Source: Phymatolithon calcareum (Eukaryota > Rhodophyta > Florideophyceae > Hapalidiales). From it: a DNA stretch of 64,000 bases. Where the stretch lies: the NCBI GenBank assembly GCA_977006965.1, contig OZ345354.1:868001-932000 (forward strand), read 5' to 3'. The notes under the pieces were generated by a model that was not told the DNA's origin, ran no database searches, and was given only the letters and a program-made list of their open reading frames with translations. The position numbers and the translations under genes are program-made. Shown piece by piece: positions 21,560 to 31,892 of this stretch; the stretch's first letter is position 1; each line of letters begins with the position of its first letter.

Positions 21560-24500
21560 ATGTGACGCCAGAACTTACCCTCGAACAAGTTGTCAATGTT
21601 CAAAAGAGGAGTATCTCTACGGGTCTCTTCCTGCACAGATCTTTTACCGCTTCGCCGCGCACTTTTCCTACGAATTGCCGTCGAGAGGCATCCCGAAGAG
21701 AACAGCGTACGACTAGGTGCTCCACTGTCTCGTTGACGCCATACGGGCACATCTTGCATATTGGGTCGTAGAGTAGCGGTTTATCCTCGCTGTGTCCATG
21801 GTGAAAGCATGCCACGCCACAATCGGAAAGCAATTCAATATGAGCTGGTGGGCGTGCAGAGGTGGTACTCCACCACTTGTGGAGCACCACCTCTGCACAT
21901 CTCTGTGAGATGTGTAGATCATTAGGGAGCGTAAGTAAGGTCACTGGTTTGCTTCTACAGGGCGGTTTCATAATGGATCGTGCCGCTTCGTCGTCATCCT
22001 CTTGGTGCATGCTTGCATCCTCACGGTAGTTTACTGAAGTTTTGCTCTTAGATCGTTTTATGCTGCATAAGACGGGGGGAAATTGTAAGTTTTTTATTTT
22101 AGAAGCCCTCAACGCCAGCATTCACCAATACCAGAGCAGCTTCCCCTTCGTAGCTTCCAAGCGCACTACCATTGTGAATGATTGCGTGGTTCATCCGAAC
22201 AAGAATGTTTTTCTGGTGTCTAGCAACACTCCAGGACATATATGTTTCTTGGTAAGGTTACACCAGCTCTAGGTTTCATGGCCTATGATTCTTGGGTTTG
22301 CCGTACCACGCAACAGCTGGACTGTGTTTCTCAGGACAGCGTAGACAGTTCTCTCCTTCCTATATAAGTCAGCGATAGCCGCAGTTTGTAAGAAAAGAGA
22401 GGAAGCTCAAGAGACCGAGCTCAATGAGTGATCCAAATGTTGAACTGATTTTTCCCAGTTTTTCTGATTTCTAGCCAATCTTTTTCAGCCATCCCATTTC
22501 CTAAACGGATTACCTTACGCTATCATTTCTTCTGACATATATATCTCCAAGGCCAGAAGTTTGTTTATCGACGTTTTAGCTTCTTCTTCCCAAGATCCTT
22601 CTATTCTTGGACTTGTTAATTTCGTTGTAGAGTTTTCAGATTTTCTTCCGCAACTTCGTTGAAATATTCAATATAAGACTCTGGTTTTCATGGTGGGAAG
22701 CGACTAAAGAACCACTTGACTGCTTGGAGTCGGTGTTTCGTGGCCCGAATTTCAAGTACAGGGTTTGCCTTCTCGTTAGTATCGACGGCAATCTTTCTCT
22801 TATTTTATTCTTCCTTTTCAATCAATTCTTGATGTCGGCGGAGGCTCTCGTGTTTGGGAATCTAAACCTGCAGACGGCTCGTTCGATACTGCCTCGTAGG
22901 AACTCTTGCTCCTGCACCGGATCTCCCTCTCCGCATGCTGTATTTCCGCATCTTTTCCTGTGTAATTTGTGCTCTTCTCGATTTTGGTCTGCTAAAAGCC
23001 TCAATGCGAAATGCTCTCCAAGTTGCCCTCCTCTGATCTCAGGTGGCGTAATTGTAAAAAGGGCTCGCATTCGGGCATGCACTCGTTTCGGGTATCTGCT
23101 GAAAGCAACGGAGTAGAAGTTGGTCCACGGCGTAAGGTGTATCGTGTACTCCCATCGGCATTGCTCAAGAGCCTTGTATATTGCTATTTTCTTGGTAGTA
23201 GCTAACCCTTTCGCTTGGATCCCCAGGTCTTTTAGCCCCATTATTATTCCCTTCGCAGCATTGATTCGCGTTAGCGTTGCGTTGTAGGTTACGCTGGTGT
23301 TGTCAATCGTTGTTCCAAGGTACTCCAGTCGGCGGTTTTCGTGGAGCTCCTGGCTTGAGAGACGTAACTTGCGCTTGAATAATCCTGGATAATGAAGCAC
23401 ATCGCCTCTTCCTTTCTTAGTCTTCTGTGTCATTTCATTTTCTTTAGCCCAGTTCGTTGCCGTATCGAAAAGCCATTGCATACCGTCGGAGTTAGCCGCC
23501 TGAAGCTGAACGTCGTCCGCGGAAAAAACCGCGGGGCGCTTTGAGATATATCGAGACACATTTTCCACTGCTACCGCGAATGTGTCCATGAACAAAGTTG
23601 TACAAGCAGGGGCTGAGGGGCGATCCTTTGGAGACTCCGCGGTCGATTAGGAGCCATTTCTTTTCCTCGTTCTCATTCGTTGTAATCTAGGATGGTTTGA
23701 GCATGTATCTGACCATCTCCGCTAAGTCTGCGGGTAGGCATTTGTCAACAAGTTTTCAGAACATGTCCCTAGGGACGCGATAATATGCCGCAGCGAGGTC
23801 GAGAACATCTACAAGGCGGTGTCCCTCCTTCATGGTGCTCGTGGACGTTAATATCGCGAGCTTAGTCGCCTTATTTCTTTATAATCTTAATTGGAAGCAG
23901 CTGAACTTGTACCGGCTGCGAATCGTCGAGTCCATGGCAGCGTCAATAATTTTCCGCATTTGGCTTAAGAGCGATATCGGAATGTAGTTTCCAGCTTCAT
24001 GTGGTGCTCTTTTTTGTGAATCCGAAGCAGAGTCGCTCTTCGCTATGCTGTCGGAATGCATTTCAGCTTGCCGCACATATCCCCTTGGGGCGCAATCAGG
24101 TCCCCGCTCATTTCAGACTTTGCTTGAAGCACTTCAACTCCGATCCTATCTGGCCCAAGTGCTTTTCCCCATGGCGCTCACCGGACTGCACTTTTGATCC
24201 CTTTCCGCAGTTTCTTCGACACTACGAATTTTATTTAGAGTGGGCTTCCAGGCTTTCTCAGTTCTGCATACGTTTGCGATATGGGCTGTGAACATGTGCG
24301 GGCGCTCGGGAGCTCCCAGGGCTCGATTGATCCCTCTTCGTTGCCGCTTACGTCTTAGGATTTTGCTCAGGGTTTCCATGGCTTTGCGTGGCGATTGATC
24401 CTGAACATCTTCAATGAATTTAGCGTTCTGTCCAGTTTTCGCCTTTCGTACTGTGGCGTGATTTTCTTTGCGGAACCTGTTGTGTGTATCCCAGTGCGCC

Positions 24501-24607
24501 GTTCTCATGGGGATATTTGATGATTCTATTTTGAGAGCTCCCAAAGCCTTACCTTGGTGTAGCGGGCCGTTCTCATGGTCCGCTTGGCTTTCCGGTATTC
24601 CTTATTC
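21560..24607 (-). mobile_element. Decayed non-LTR (LINE-type) retrotransposon
   Basis: Read 5' to 3' on the minus strand, pieces occur in the order expected for a LINE ORF2. A Lys/Arg-rich linker lies at 24146-24600. The RT finger motif GNYIPISLLSQMRKIIDAAMD lies at about 23880-24000, the catalytic block FSADDVQLQ with a downstream NWAKENEM..KT motif at 23390-23540, and thumb-like sequence reaching 22822. At 21600-22121 there is a zf-RVT-type CKMCPYGVNETVEHLVVRC. Several frameshifts and stops separate them, no endonuclease domain was seen and the 3' end lacks a clear poly(A) tail. Inactive. Its 5' end abuts the duplicated iGluR-like segment B. Confidence 0.8.
21854..21898. repeat. 20-bp-arm hairpin inside the retrotransposon remnant
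   Basis: Arms 21854-21873 and 21879-21898 are reverse complements with one mismatch and a 5-nt loop. Confidence 0.9.
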
Positions 24608-26740
24608 CCCTGCGCATACGCTTGTTTCAAGAAAGCACAGCCACTCGATATCAAATCAGGTCATTTTCTTAATACTTTGATCCACAGATTTGCACTCCGA
24701 CTCTGTCTTCACTAACAGTACACGCACTCTGTGTAGAATAGGCCTGACACCAAGAGCATTCCAAAATACAATGATAATCATTTTATTCTGCACGCTCGAG
24801 TCGTCTAATGCGTTCCCAGCTTATGCAGCGACTGAACCACTGCCACATGAGTCCTCCAACCACGACTAAAACTAAAGGCCCTAACAAAACTCCGAACAGC
24901 GGCCCCAAATAGTCCACACCGATCCTCTGCGACGGCTCGCCGCAGTGTAAAGTAGCAGACTCATGCACCACTCTCGCCATTATCGTTCGTATTTGGTCCT
25001 CAAGTCGCAAGTTAACAAGTGAACGATCGACTCTGTCGCGGAGCTCAAGGGGCACATTTCTGTTCATATACCATACTCCATTGTACGTGGAAAAAGGTCT
25101 CTTGGTTTCATAAACCACCAATTTGTCACACGCATTGAGCCGTTTCAGCTTGTACCGCACCGCAAACTATATGAAGAAGAATGGGATACATAACACATGT
25201 CAGTCCGGAGTAGAGGGAATGCAGTACCGACGCTGGCCGTCCACTTACATCATACGTCACTACCAACTCAGCAGGATGGCTCTTGTTCAGGACTTTGTTA
25301 AAACTGCACAGATGAAGAATGTACGAGGTTGTTAATATAGATACGACGTGTGAGAAAGATGTCGATAAGCAATGTGAGAAGCAGACTTACCAGTCGTTCA
25401 AGTCCTTGCAGCGATTCCATGGGAAATAATTAAGATCCCACTTTCCATCGGGATCCACTATACGGACAGAGCCAAAAACCGCAAAGGTTAGTTATTTGAA
25501 ATGTTTGAACCGGATTTCACACTTCAAGCCAAGTGAGAAAAACGTACCACTTTTGCGAAAAACAAACTCTTGAGCACCACCGCTAACGACAATATACTTT
25601 TCCAATTCGGATTTCGTTAGCCCTTGTACATCAATAACCTCGGTCCTGGACTGCTGTTCGAAGATGTAGTACACGACGGCAATCTCATAAAACAGAATGG
25701 TGATTGCAAGGAAAACCTTCACCGATGTTATTAGAGCGCAAACTGACAATCTGTGCGCTCGTTGAATGTCTTCTTGCAATTCGTCCATATCTTGAATTAC
25801 TTCTTCTGGAGCTGCCGGTATCCTCACCGATCGATCGCCTATCATGATTCCAACAGCACCTCGGAAACTGTATGGTCTATGAAGCCCGCATAAAATCAGT
25901 AGCCCGAGAAATGAAAACACAAGCACAACACCGACAATAGAGAGCCAGGCATCGCGTTCGAAAGGCAAGACTAGTCTTTCCATTGCATTCTTCCTCCTCG
26001 GCGGCCTAGTTCGAGGTCCAAGAAGGAGCATTCTTCCGTCCATGATGGGGACGGTTGGGATCGAAGACGGCAGTATTCGGTGTGGAAGTATAAACATAAT
26101 ACCCGTGACTCCGAATCGATATCCACTCTCACGGTGAGAAATCTCCGATATAAAGTCGATCATCCCATCGAATGAACACCGGTTGCCCGCGAATGCACAG
26201 AGTGCATCATCTAATGGGGTGACAGCGTCCTTGACCTTAAAGATAATCCCACCAAGGTCTGGAAAGTGCGTTCGACGGTCTTTGCACCTGAAGAGAGTCT
26301 GGTTGTTCTCGGCTTCCATTCGTGGGTCCAGGATGATATACTTTACAAGCGCATATGCTGGTTAGCAAGACTTTTCCCAGAAAGAAAGAAAGAGTGGCTG
26401 CATTCACACTTACCGGAACCTCTGAGATGAAGAGAAAGCAGACTCTCGTCCTACAAGCCTTGAAATGAGAAGCGTTTGTGCGAAAGTGAGTGAGGCACTG
26501 AGAGGAATTTGATTCGCTAGGGCGGGACACATTCGTACCAAATGAGTGCGATAGAAAGGAGATGGCAAGAGCCAGATGAAGAACAAGGGCACTCATATGT
26601 CACGAGCTTCTGAGACAACCCAACAGGAAAACGGTTTCGAGTACCATGATCTGTGAGAGCCGGCACGTTGCGCATGTATAAATGGACCTCGTCCGATTCG
26701 TCAGACTTCTGCGATGCAACTGAAATCAAGGCGCAGATTC
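24608..26740. repeat. Segmental duplication, copy B
   Basis: Same-orientation partner of 15110-17500. It includes the second iGluR-like gene with all five inferred exons at equivalent positions and equal lengths. Confidence 0.85.
24783..26450 (-). CDS. Ionotropic glutamate receptor-like channel, copy B (5' exon unresolved)
   Basis: Exons by homology to copy A and by splice signals: 26414-26450, 25548-26357, 25391-25457, 25249-25303 and 24783-25166; every length equals that in copy A. The products differ by scattered substitutions. In the S1 region, for example, ALCAFAGNRCSFDG replaces ALCVFAGNYCSFDG; the first two residues of the fourth exon are CF rather than CY; and LELRDRVDRSLVNL replaces GELRDRVDRSIVKL. 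The intron after the second exon carries an indel relative to copy A, while exon frames are unbroken, which supports both the splice model and continued coding. A signal-peptide-like ATG frame (26596, MSALVLHLALAISFLSHSF) lies upstream; how it joins is unresolved. Membrane helices and S1/S2 lobes are as in copy A. Confidence 0.7.
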
Positions 26741-27145
26741 CGCATCGCCCATGATTTGAAGTCATCGTTTTCATGGGGATAGGTACCTACAGCATTGCGT
26801 AAGCATTGACAACAAAACATGATGTACGTGCCAACCGACCTTATTTTTTCCCATTAGAAACATGCATATATGATACATTTTCACATCGTGTGAAAAGCTT
26901 CATAGAAATTGTATGAACCCATTTTCAGAAAAGCAGTAGGACAACGGGTTTGCGTTACTCCGCCACATAACATTCCATAACATTCCCCTGGTACGACTAT
27001 CATTGACAACAATGCAAATGTAATGCGCAACGAGGACACTCTTTACGATTCCGCATCTCAGGGATAGATCTACCGTAAGAATAAAAGGCACCACGCAATG
27101 GATTGAAGAAGAAAAGTGGGGCTTTATTATTAAAATAAGATACTA
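26741..27145. other. Non-coding spacer
   Basis: No coding or repeat structure found between the duplicated segment and the pogo-like element. Confidence 0.45.
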
Positions 27146-27699
27146 CAGTCGAACCTGTATAACTGCAACACGGCGGTAAAGCAGGTTGGTATGCAGTAAT
27201 AGAGGTTTTGCAGTCTTGGAGGCTTTATCATAAGGGGCTACAGAAACATTCTACCCAATCGTCCACGAGGCTCAGTTGAACCAATCAGTGACCTTTCTCT
27301 GCTGGAGCCCCTTCTTGTGGTCGGAGCGAATCTTACGTTGCGATGCGTGGATGGCGCGCCGCACAGACCCTCATTTGGGCTGACGAGGTATGCGCAGTGG
27401 TGTTTCCTGCAGGAATGAGCATCATCAAATAAAGCTATTCTATGTATCACATGGAACTTACTTGCAAGTAACAAGCAGCCCTGCACGATTTATGACGAGA
27501 GCCAGTCTGTGTTGCAATCCGTGCTATCAAAATTTTATTCAAAATTAAGGGTGGCATTCCCTTCAGTTGCACTAATGCAGTTTGCAAGGTAGGTTTAAAT
27601 TTAGTTACTTTTCGGCATATACCAAATCGGTCTAGGCGATTCGATTGCACGAATGCAGGTTTTGCAGCTATACAGGTTGCAGATATACAGGTTCGACTG
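27146..27699. mobile_element. pogo/Tc1-mariner-type MITE
   Basis: 554 bp with 24-bp terminal inverted repeats beginning CAGTCGAACCTGTATA (one mismatch between ends), flanked on both sides by the dinucleotide TA (27144-27145 and 27700-27701), the target duplication of the Tc1/mariner/pogo superfamily. The CAGTCGAACC start resembles pogo-like termini (established knowledge). No transposase frame inside, so it is non-autonomous. Confidence 0.85.
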
Positions 27700-27796
27700 T
27701 ATCCCATCTGCTGACGCTTGAGGCAACTTTTTTGGTGCCAAGAAATTTGGCTCGATTCCGTCTGGTGAAGAGTTTCTTATGGTGGGTATTCCACGG

Positions 27797-28601
27797 CAGG
27801 CATTGGGAGCAACATACTGTTAATACAATATAATGCAACATGTTGGTAATGCAACAGTAATGGTTCTGTTCGTGGTATTGCAATACGTAATGTTTCGTGA
27901 CCGACTATGAAGCATATATTGACTGTAAAATGAAGATCATCCTAGCTGAGTACGACTATTACGTAGAGGTATTTGTGAAGTCTACCCGACTATCTTTTCT
28001 CCCATCGTCAAATTGGTGTCTATCTGTGAACAGAACGACGACTCCCTACCACGCTACTGCGACGATTCTGTCCGTTCCAAGAATGGCACCGAAGCCTAAA
28101 CCGCAGTCTGTTGTCAAGGCGCTTATCTTTCTATGTCCGACATATTCAAGACAAGAAAGCGTCAACACAAGGAACCGGTGCAGTCGTATATGAACTTGCG
28201 CTTTATTCTCGGCTCCACGGCTCAAATCGAGAGGCTTTTCTCTCTGGCGGGTGGAATACTTGCCGAAAATCGGCAGAGGATAACTCCATTGCTATTTGAA
28301 TCTCTTTTGTTCCTCAAAGTGAATCGACACTATTGGGACGTAGGTACAGTCGTGACTGCAATGTCAAACAAGGACAGCCCCCGAACTGTTGAACGCCTAA
28401 GTGAAGATGCCGAGCAGCAAATTCTCTTAGACTTGCCGTAGATGTCTAATGACTCCCCATTACCAACCAACACTATTGCATTACTAATGGCCGTTGTCAA
28501 TCTGTTGCAACATAATGGTTCTGTCCGCAAACTATTGCAACATATTGGAACTCTATTACTACACGCTCCAATAAAGTGAAACATGTTGCTCCCAATGCCT
28601 G
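27797..28601 (+). mobile_element. hAT element with intact termini, internally deleted
   Basis: 805 bp. The 19-bp terminal inverted repeats are perfect (CAGGCATTGGGAGCAACAT) and are bounded by an exact 8-bp target-site duplication TTCCACGG (27789-27796 and 28602-28609), the hallmark of hAT insertions. TGCAACA/TGTTGCA-type motifs recur just inside both ends, like the subterminal repeats hAT transposases bind. Only the C-terminal piece of a transposase remains (28133-28441), so the copy is non-autonomous, but its ends look recently mobile. Confidence 0.93.
28133..28441 (+). pseudogene. hAT transposase C-terminal dimerisation domain remnant
   Basis: 102-aa frame containing GSTAQIERLFSLAGGILAENRQRITPLLFESLLFLKVNRHYWDV, the hAT family C-terminal dimerisation signature (S--ER-FS-aG-i---R-rl-p---e-l-fl--N). 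The BED finger and catalytic core are absent within the element, so it is a truncated transposase. Confidence 0.88.
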
Positions 28602-28689
28602 TTCCACGGTTCGGTGGTCTACAAAAACCCACCGCTGGTCCCCTGAGTGGCCTCGAGGGGGAAAATGAGTCCACGCTCATGTGTCACGC

Positions 28690-28705
28690 GGGGGGGGGGG
28701 GGGGG
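28690..28705. repeat. Poly-G tract (16 G)
   Basis: Uninterrupted run of 16 G on the + strand, just downstream of the hAT element. Length may be affected by sequencing error. Confidence 0.8.
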
Positions 28706-29035
28706 TCCGATTTGCATGGAGTGTTTACTCTACTGTGTAGGGGATGTCCGTTGTCGATAGCCTGGAACATGACCAGGAGCTCGTTCAATGCTCTGCTAGT
28801 CCACGCGATATCTTCCTTTGAGAGTCTGTCCTTCGAGAGTCCATTTATGACTTCTTCGATAGCATCTTTCCCACCTTGGCCAGTCTATTCGATGAGGACA
28901 AAACTACTCATCCGTGGAAACATTCCATATGACCACTTGATGGCAAATGTCCTGCGCCTTCTTGAGTTGAAGAGCATGTGCGGTGGTAGAATAATTTTCA
29001 ATAGCGGGAACGCAATGGATTGAGCTTCCATACAG

Positions 29036-30553
29036 TTACACAGGGCGCACTGGTGACCCGCTGTCCCCCAGCGTTTTGTTATGCAACTCCTTGGAACGAA
29101 TATCCAGGTGAATATGTTTGGACGAATGCGGTACATCTAGGAGAAAGTTGCGGGACTTCCTAACATCACCAAACAGTTTTCCAAAGATTTGCTTGCCGAC
29201 ATTCGATGTGCATTGAACAGGGGCAGCGTCATTCATTCCCAGCATTTCGCTCGCAACGGCTGCTTGCAAACGGGCAGTTGAGTAAATTTTGGCAAGATCC
29301 GCATCGGCTCTGACAAACGGCGCTGTTTTGAGACCCTCCATTGCACCCTCTTCATCAGCCTTGAATGTACCAATTGCCGGAAACGTTACCACAGAAGGGG
29401 GATATACACAGTCATGCAACAGCAATGGGAGAGGCGATGCCATTCTGTACTGCGGTTTCGCTTTTGAAAATGGACCAGTGCCGGTTCGAACATCGTTAAG
29501 CATGCGATGTATTACAACTGGATTTTCCCTTCCCTGTCCAATCTCAAACATGATGGCAGCCATGCATCGGACTTGATGCCACAAAAAGGCTTGTCCCATA
29601 ACATAAATGTAATAAACGGTGTGCTCGCCCTCTGGATCACTACTGGGGCAATTGCACGTATTGTGATCGGATGCTCGCCGGACTTCAACCCGATACATAT
29701 GTCGCTCAAAGTTTGTAATGTTTTCATCAGCCTTGCAAAAGTTCCGAAAGTTATGTGTGCCAACAAAATGTGCGCCTCCAGACCGCATTGCACCGATATC
29801 CATTGACCCCCGAATGAAGAAATATTTGTACGATCTATGCAAGGCATCGAATCGCGCAGAGAACGGTTCGCCCGGTCGCCGCACAATGGAACCATTCATG
29901 GATTGTTCCGCAGATGTTTTCATATTGTCGACGGCCGCGCGCACCTCGGGAAGGTCACCCGGTAGTGCCAGAGGCGCGCCGCTACCGTCAGATACAGGCG
30001 CCCAACTCAGAACGCGAATTTGAGGTGGCAGACAAGAATTGAGAATGGTGACGTAAGGTAGTTCAGATTCTCCTTTAGAGGGACGCACAAGGTTTGAGCG
30101 AACTCTCAAACCAACTACTTGCCCCATTGCCGATACTCCCACATCTGTCCGGCCTGCTCGCGAATACATGCAAGAGTCGCGGTCCGTCACAAGCTTGGCT
30201 TTTGTCAGCGCTGCGAAAAGATGGTGCTCCACAGTGTTCTGGTTGTGTGGTTGACTTGCAAATCCATGAAATTGCCATCCGAAATACACAAACTTGAGTG
30301 CAATCATCCGCTGACCGTATCGCTGCATGTCAAATTCGCGCTTTGCCTTCCTCTTTTTTCGAGGTGGACTGCATGGCGCAATGTCTCCAGAGTCCTTGAT
30401 TTCGGTTCCGCGAGCCTTGTGGTCTGATTTTCGATTCATTTGAATTGCTACAGCAAGCAATGCCTCATGGGACATAGCTCGCAGTTCAGCTTCTGAATGA
30501 GACATAGCTGTGCATAAAAATCTTCCTCGAAGCAAAGATAGTCCTCTTGTCAT
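29036..30553 (-). CDS. PUS3: tRNA pseudouridine(38/39) synthase, TruA/PUS3 family
   Basis: 505 aa. It isomerises uridine at positions 38/39 of the tRNA anticodon arm. The TruA fold is clear: LKFVYFGWQFHGFASQPHNQNTVEHHLF; the catalytic block SRAGRTDVGVSAMGQVVGLRVRS (catalytic Asp near residue 137); RRPGEPFSARFDALHRSYKYFF; and GTHNFRNFCKADENITNFERHMYRVEV followed by FLWHQVRCMAAIMFEIGQGRENP. Residues 1-16 could be a mitochondrial presequence, and a second in-frame ATG (AMSHSEAEL) would give a cytosolic or nuclear form; dual targeting is known for PUS3-type enzymes in some eukaryotes but is only possible here. The last ~70 codons are duplicated as a fragment at 17743-17990. Head-to-head with the START gene. 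Confidence 0.93.
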   Translation of the reverse strand: MTRGLSLLRGRFLCTAMSHSEAELRAMSHEALLAVAIQMNRKSDHKARGTEIKDSGDIAPCSPPRKKRKAKREFDMQRYGQRMIALKFVYFGWQFHGFASQPHNQNTVEHHLFAALTKAKLVTDRDSCMYSRAGRTDVGVSAMGQVVGLRVRSNLVRPSKGESELPYVTILNSCLPPQIRVLSWAPVSDGSGAPLALPGDLPEVRAAVDNMKTSAEQSMNGSIVRRPGEPFSARFDALHRSYKYFFIRGSMDIGAMRSGGAHFVGTHNFRNFCKADENITNFERHMYRVEVRRASDHNTCNCPSSDPEGEHTVYYIYVMGQAFLWHQVRCMAAIMFEIGQGRENPVVIHRMLNDVRTGTGPFSKAKPQYRMASPLPLLLHDCVYPPSVVTFPAIGTFKADEEGAMEGLKTAPFVRADADLAKIYSTARLQAAVASEMLGMNDAAPVQCTSNVGKQIFGKLFGDVRKSRNFLLDVPHSSKHIHLDIRSKELHNKTLGDSGSPVRPV

Positions 30554-30728
30554 GGATGTTCGCAAAGATCAAGCTTGTCGTAGATACCCCGGGGCCATCG
30601 GCGCCGTGCTTCCCCCAAGAACTCTGAGGTGGGCAGACTGCCAGCAAAGCCAGCCGTTGATCTTGAATCAGAGTTGAAACAATTCAAATTATGATAAATT
30701 GCATGCCTATTCACTGTCCGAGCAGAAG
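30554..30728. promoter_or_regulatory. Compact head-to-head promoter spacer, PUS3 (-) / START gene (+)
   Basis: Only 175 bp separate the two inferred start codons, so regulatory sequence must be shared. No specific element assigned. Confidence 0.45.
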
Positions 30729-31892
30729 ATGCAACCCGTGTCCCTGGCCGCCCCATGCGCTATGGACGAGCTGGAGAAGCTCGATCACGCCTTGCGGTTG
30801 TACGCTGAGGACAAGCTGTTCCAGGCCGCGCGCGTTATTGAACAAGTGAAAAGCACAGTCGACGTGGTACTGAACGACAAAACAAGCGACTCCGACTTGC
30901 GCGAAAACGCGACAAAATGGCAGCAACGTCTCAACGAACCAGAGCTGCGACAAATTTCGGCAGAATCTGCAGAAGTGAATACCTTGAAGGAGTCACTTGA
31001 GTCAAAAATCGGATGGACTCCGAGCTATGATGGAGCTCAAACCAAGGTCTGGTATCGAAAAGAAACAGACACCTCGTCGCACAGTTTTCTGGTCGAAGGC
31101 GATATTCAAGCACCCCTACTCAATCTCGCTGCATTATTGTACGAAGCCGATTTGTATCCCGAACTGCTCTGGTTCGTCAAACAGGCGGTTGTTCTTCAAG
31201 AACTTGGCAGAGTTCGTCGTTCTGCGCTCTTTACCATCCAAGGTTTTTGGCCTCTATACGACCGAGAAGTTGCTGTGTACGGTTACGCCGTGGATGGACT
31301 AGACGAAGACGACAACTGTGTTTTGGTAATGTCTCGGTCTCTTCGAGACTCCGACGGCGTCCCGATTCCTGAGAACCTTGGAGATGGCCAGTCGCGGACC
31401 GTTCGAGTTCATGTCCATGTTTCCGGATATGTACTTTTACCGCAGACGCCCACCACGACTCGAGTTCGCTTTGTGTTCAATGTCGACCCTAAACTGGCAT
31501 ATGTACCAACGGCTCTTGTTAATTGGGCATCTCGAACACTCTGTCGATGGTCCCTTCGAGCCTTGGAAAGCCGTGCGGGAAATCTACCGGAATCCTATCA
31601 AGTGCGGATGAAAGACAAACAGATTTACAAGTGGTTTTCTTCGCGCTTACTCCATTACTGGACGTTAAAGGGGAAAGCAGAGGAATACAGGTCTCCCGAA
31701 AGCGCGCCACCAGAGGAGCGCCGGCTGTCCGGAAATTTTGATATTAACGCCCCACCAGAGGCTCCGCCGCGATCCGTGATGGCATCTCTACTTTCTCGTC
31801 AATCGTCAGCCGGACGTAGTGCTGATTCACTGCTGACGCGGGGAAAATCACTGGCGTCTCGATTCTTTTCCTCAGGGAGCGAGCGTGAATGA
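30729..31892 (+). CDS. START-like lipid-binding domain protein
   Basis: 387 aa, single exon. Residues ~1-85 are helical, like a small helical adaptor. Residues ~90-310 resemble a START/Bet v1-type lipid-transfer domain: KVWYRKETDTSSHSFLVEGDIQAPLLNLAALLYEADLYPELLWFVKQAVVLQELGRVRRSALFTIQGFWPLYDREVAVYG. This is close to the START pattern of an ester or lipid-responsive helix, then 'YPEW--f---a-vl-------------p-p--dRd-----'. The C-terminal ~75 residues are Ser/Pro/Arg-rich and low-complexity, ending in a possible amphipathic basic stretch. No signal peptide, no HD or PH domain. A role in lipid binding or transfer is inferred from the fold only. The start is the first ATG (MQPVSL); a second ATG 11 codons in (MDELEKL) is also possible. 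Confidence 0.7.
   Translation: MQPVSLAAPCAMDELEKLDHALRLYAEDKLFQAARVIEQVKSTVDVVLNDKTSDSDLRENATKWQQRLNEPELRQISAESAEVNTLKESLESKIGWTPSYDGAQTKVWYRKETDTSSHSFLVEGDIQAPLLNLAALLYEADLYPELLWFVKQAVVLQELGRVRRSALFTIQGFWPLYDREVAVYGYAVDGLDEDDNCVLVMSRSLRDSDGVPIPENLGDGQSRTVRVHVHVSGYVLLPQTPTTTRVRFVFNVDPKLAYVPTALVNWASRTLCRWSLRALESRAGNLPESYQVRMKDKQIYKWFSSRLLHYWTLKGKAEEYRSPESAPPEERRLSGNFDINAPPEAPPRSVMASLLSRQSSAGRSADSLLTRGKSLASRFFSSGSERE

Noticed and set aside
27144-28609. One composite transposon spanning both elements
   Set aside because: The termini and target duplications belong to two different superfamilies (TA versus 8 bp), so they are separate insertions.
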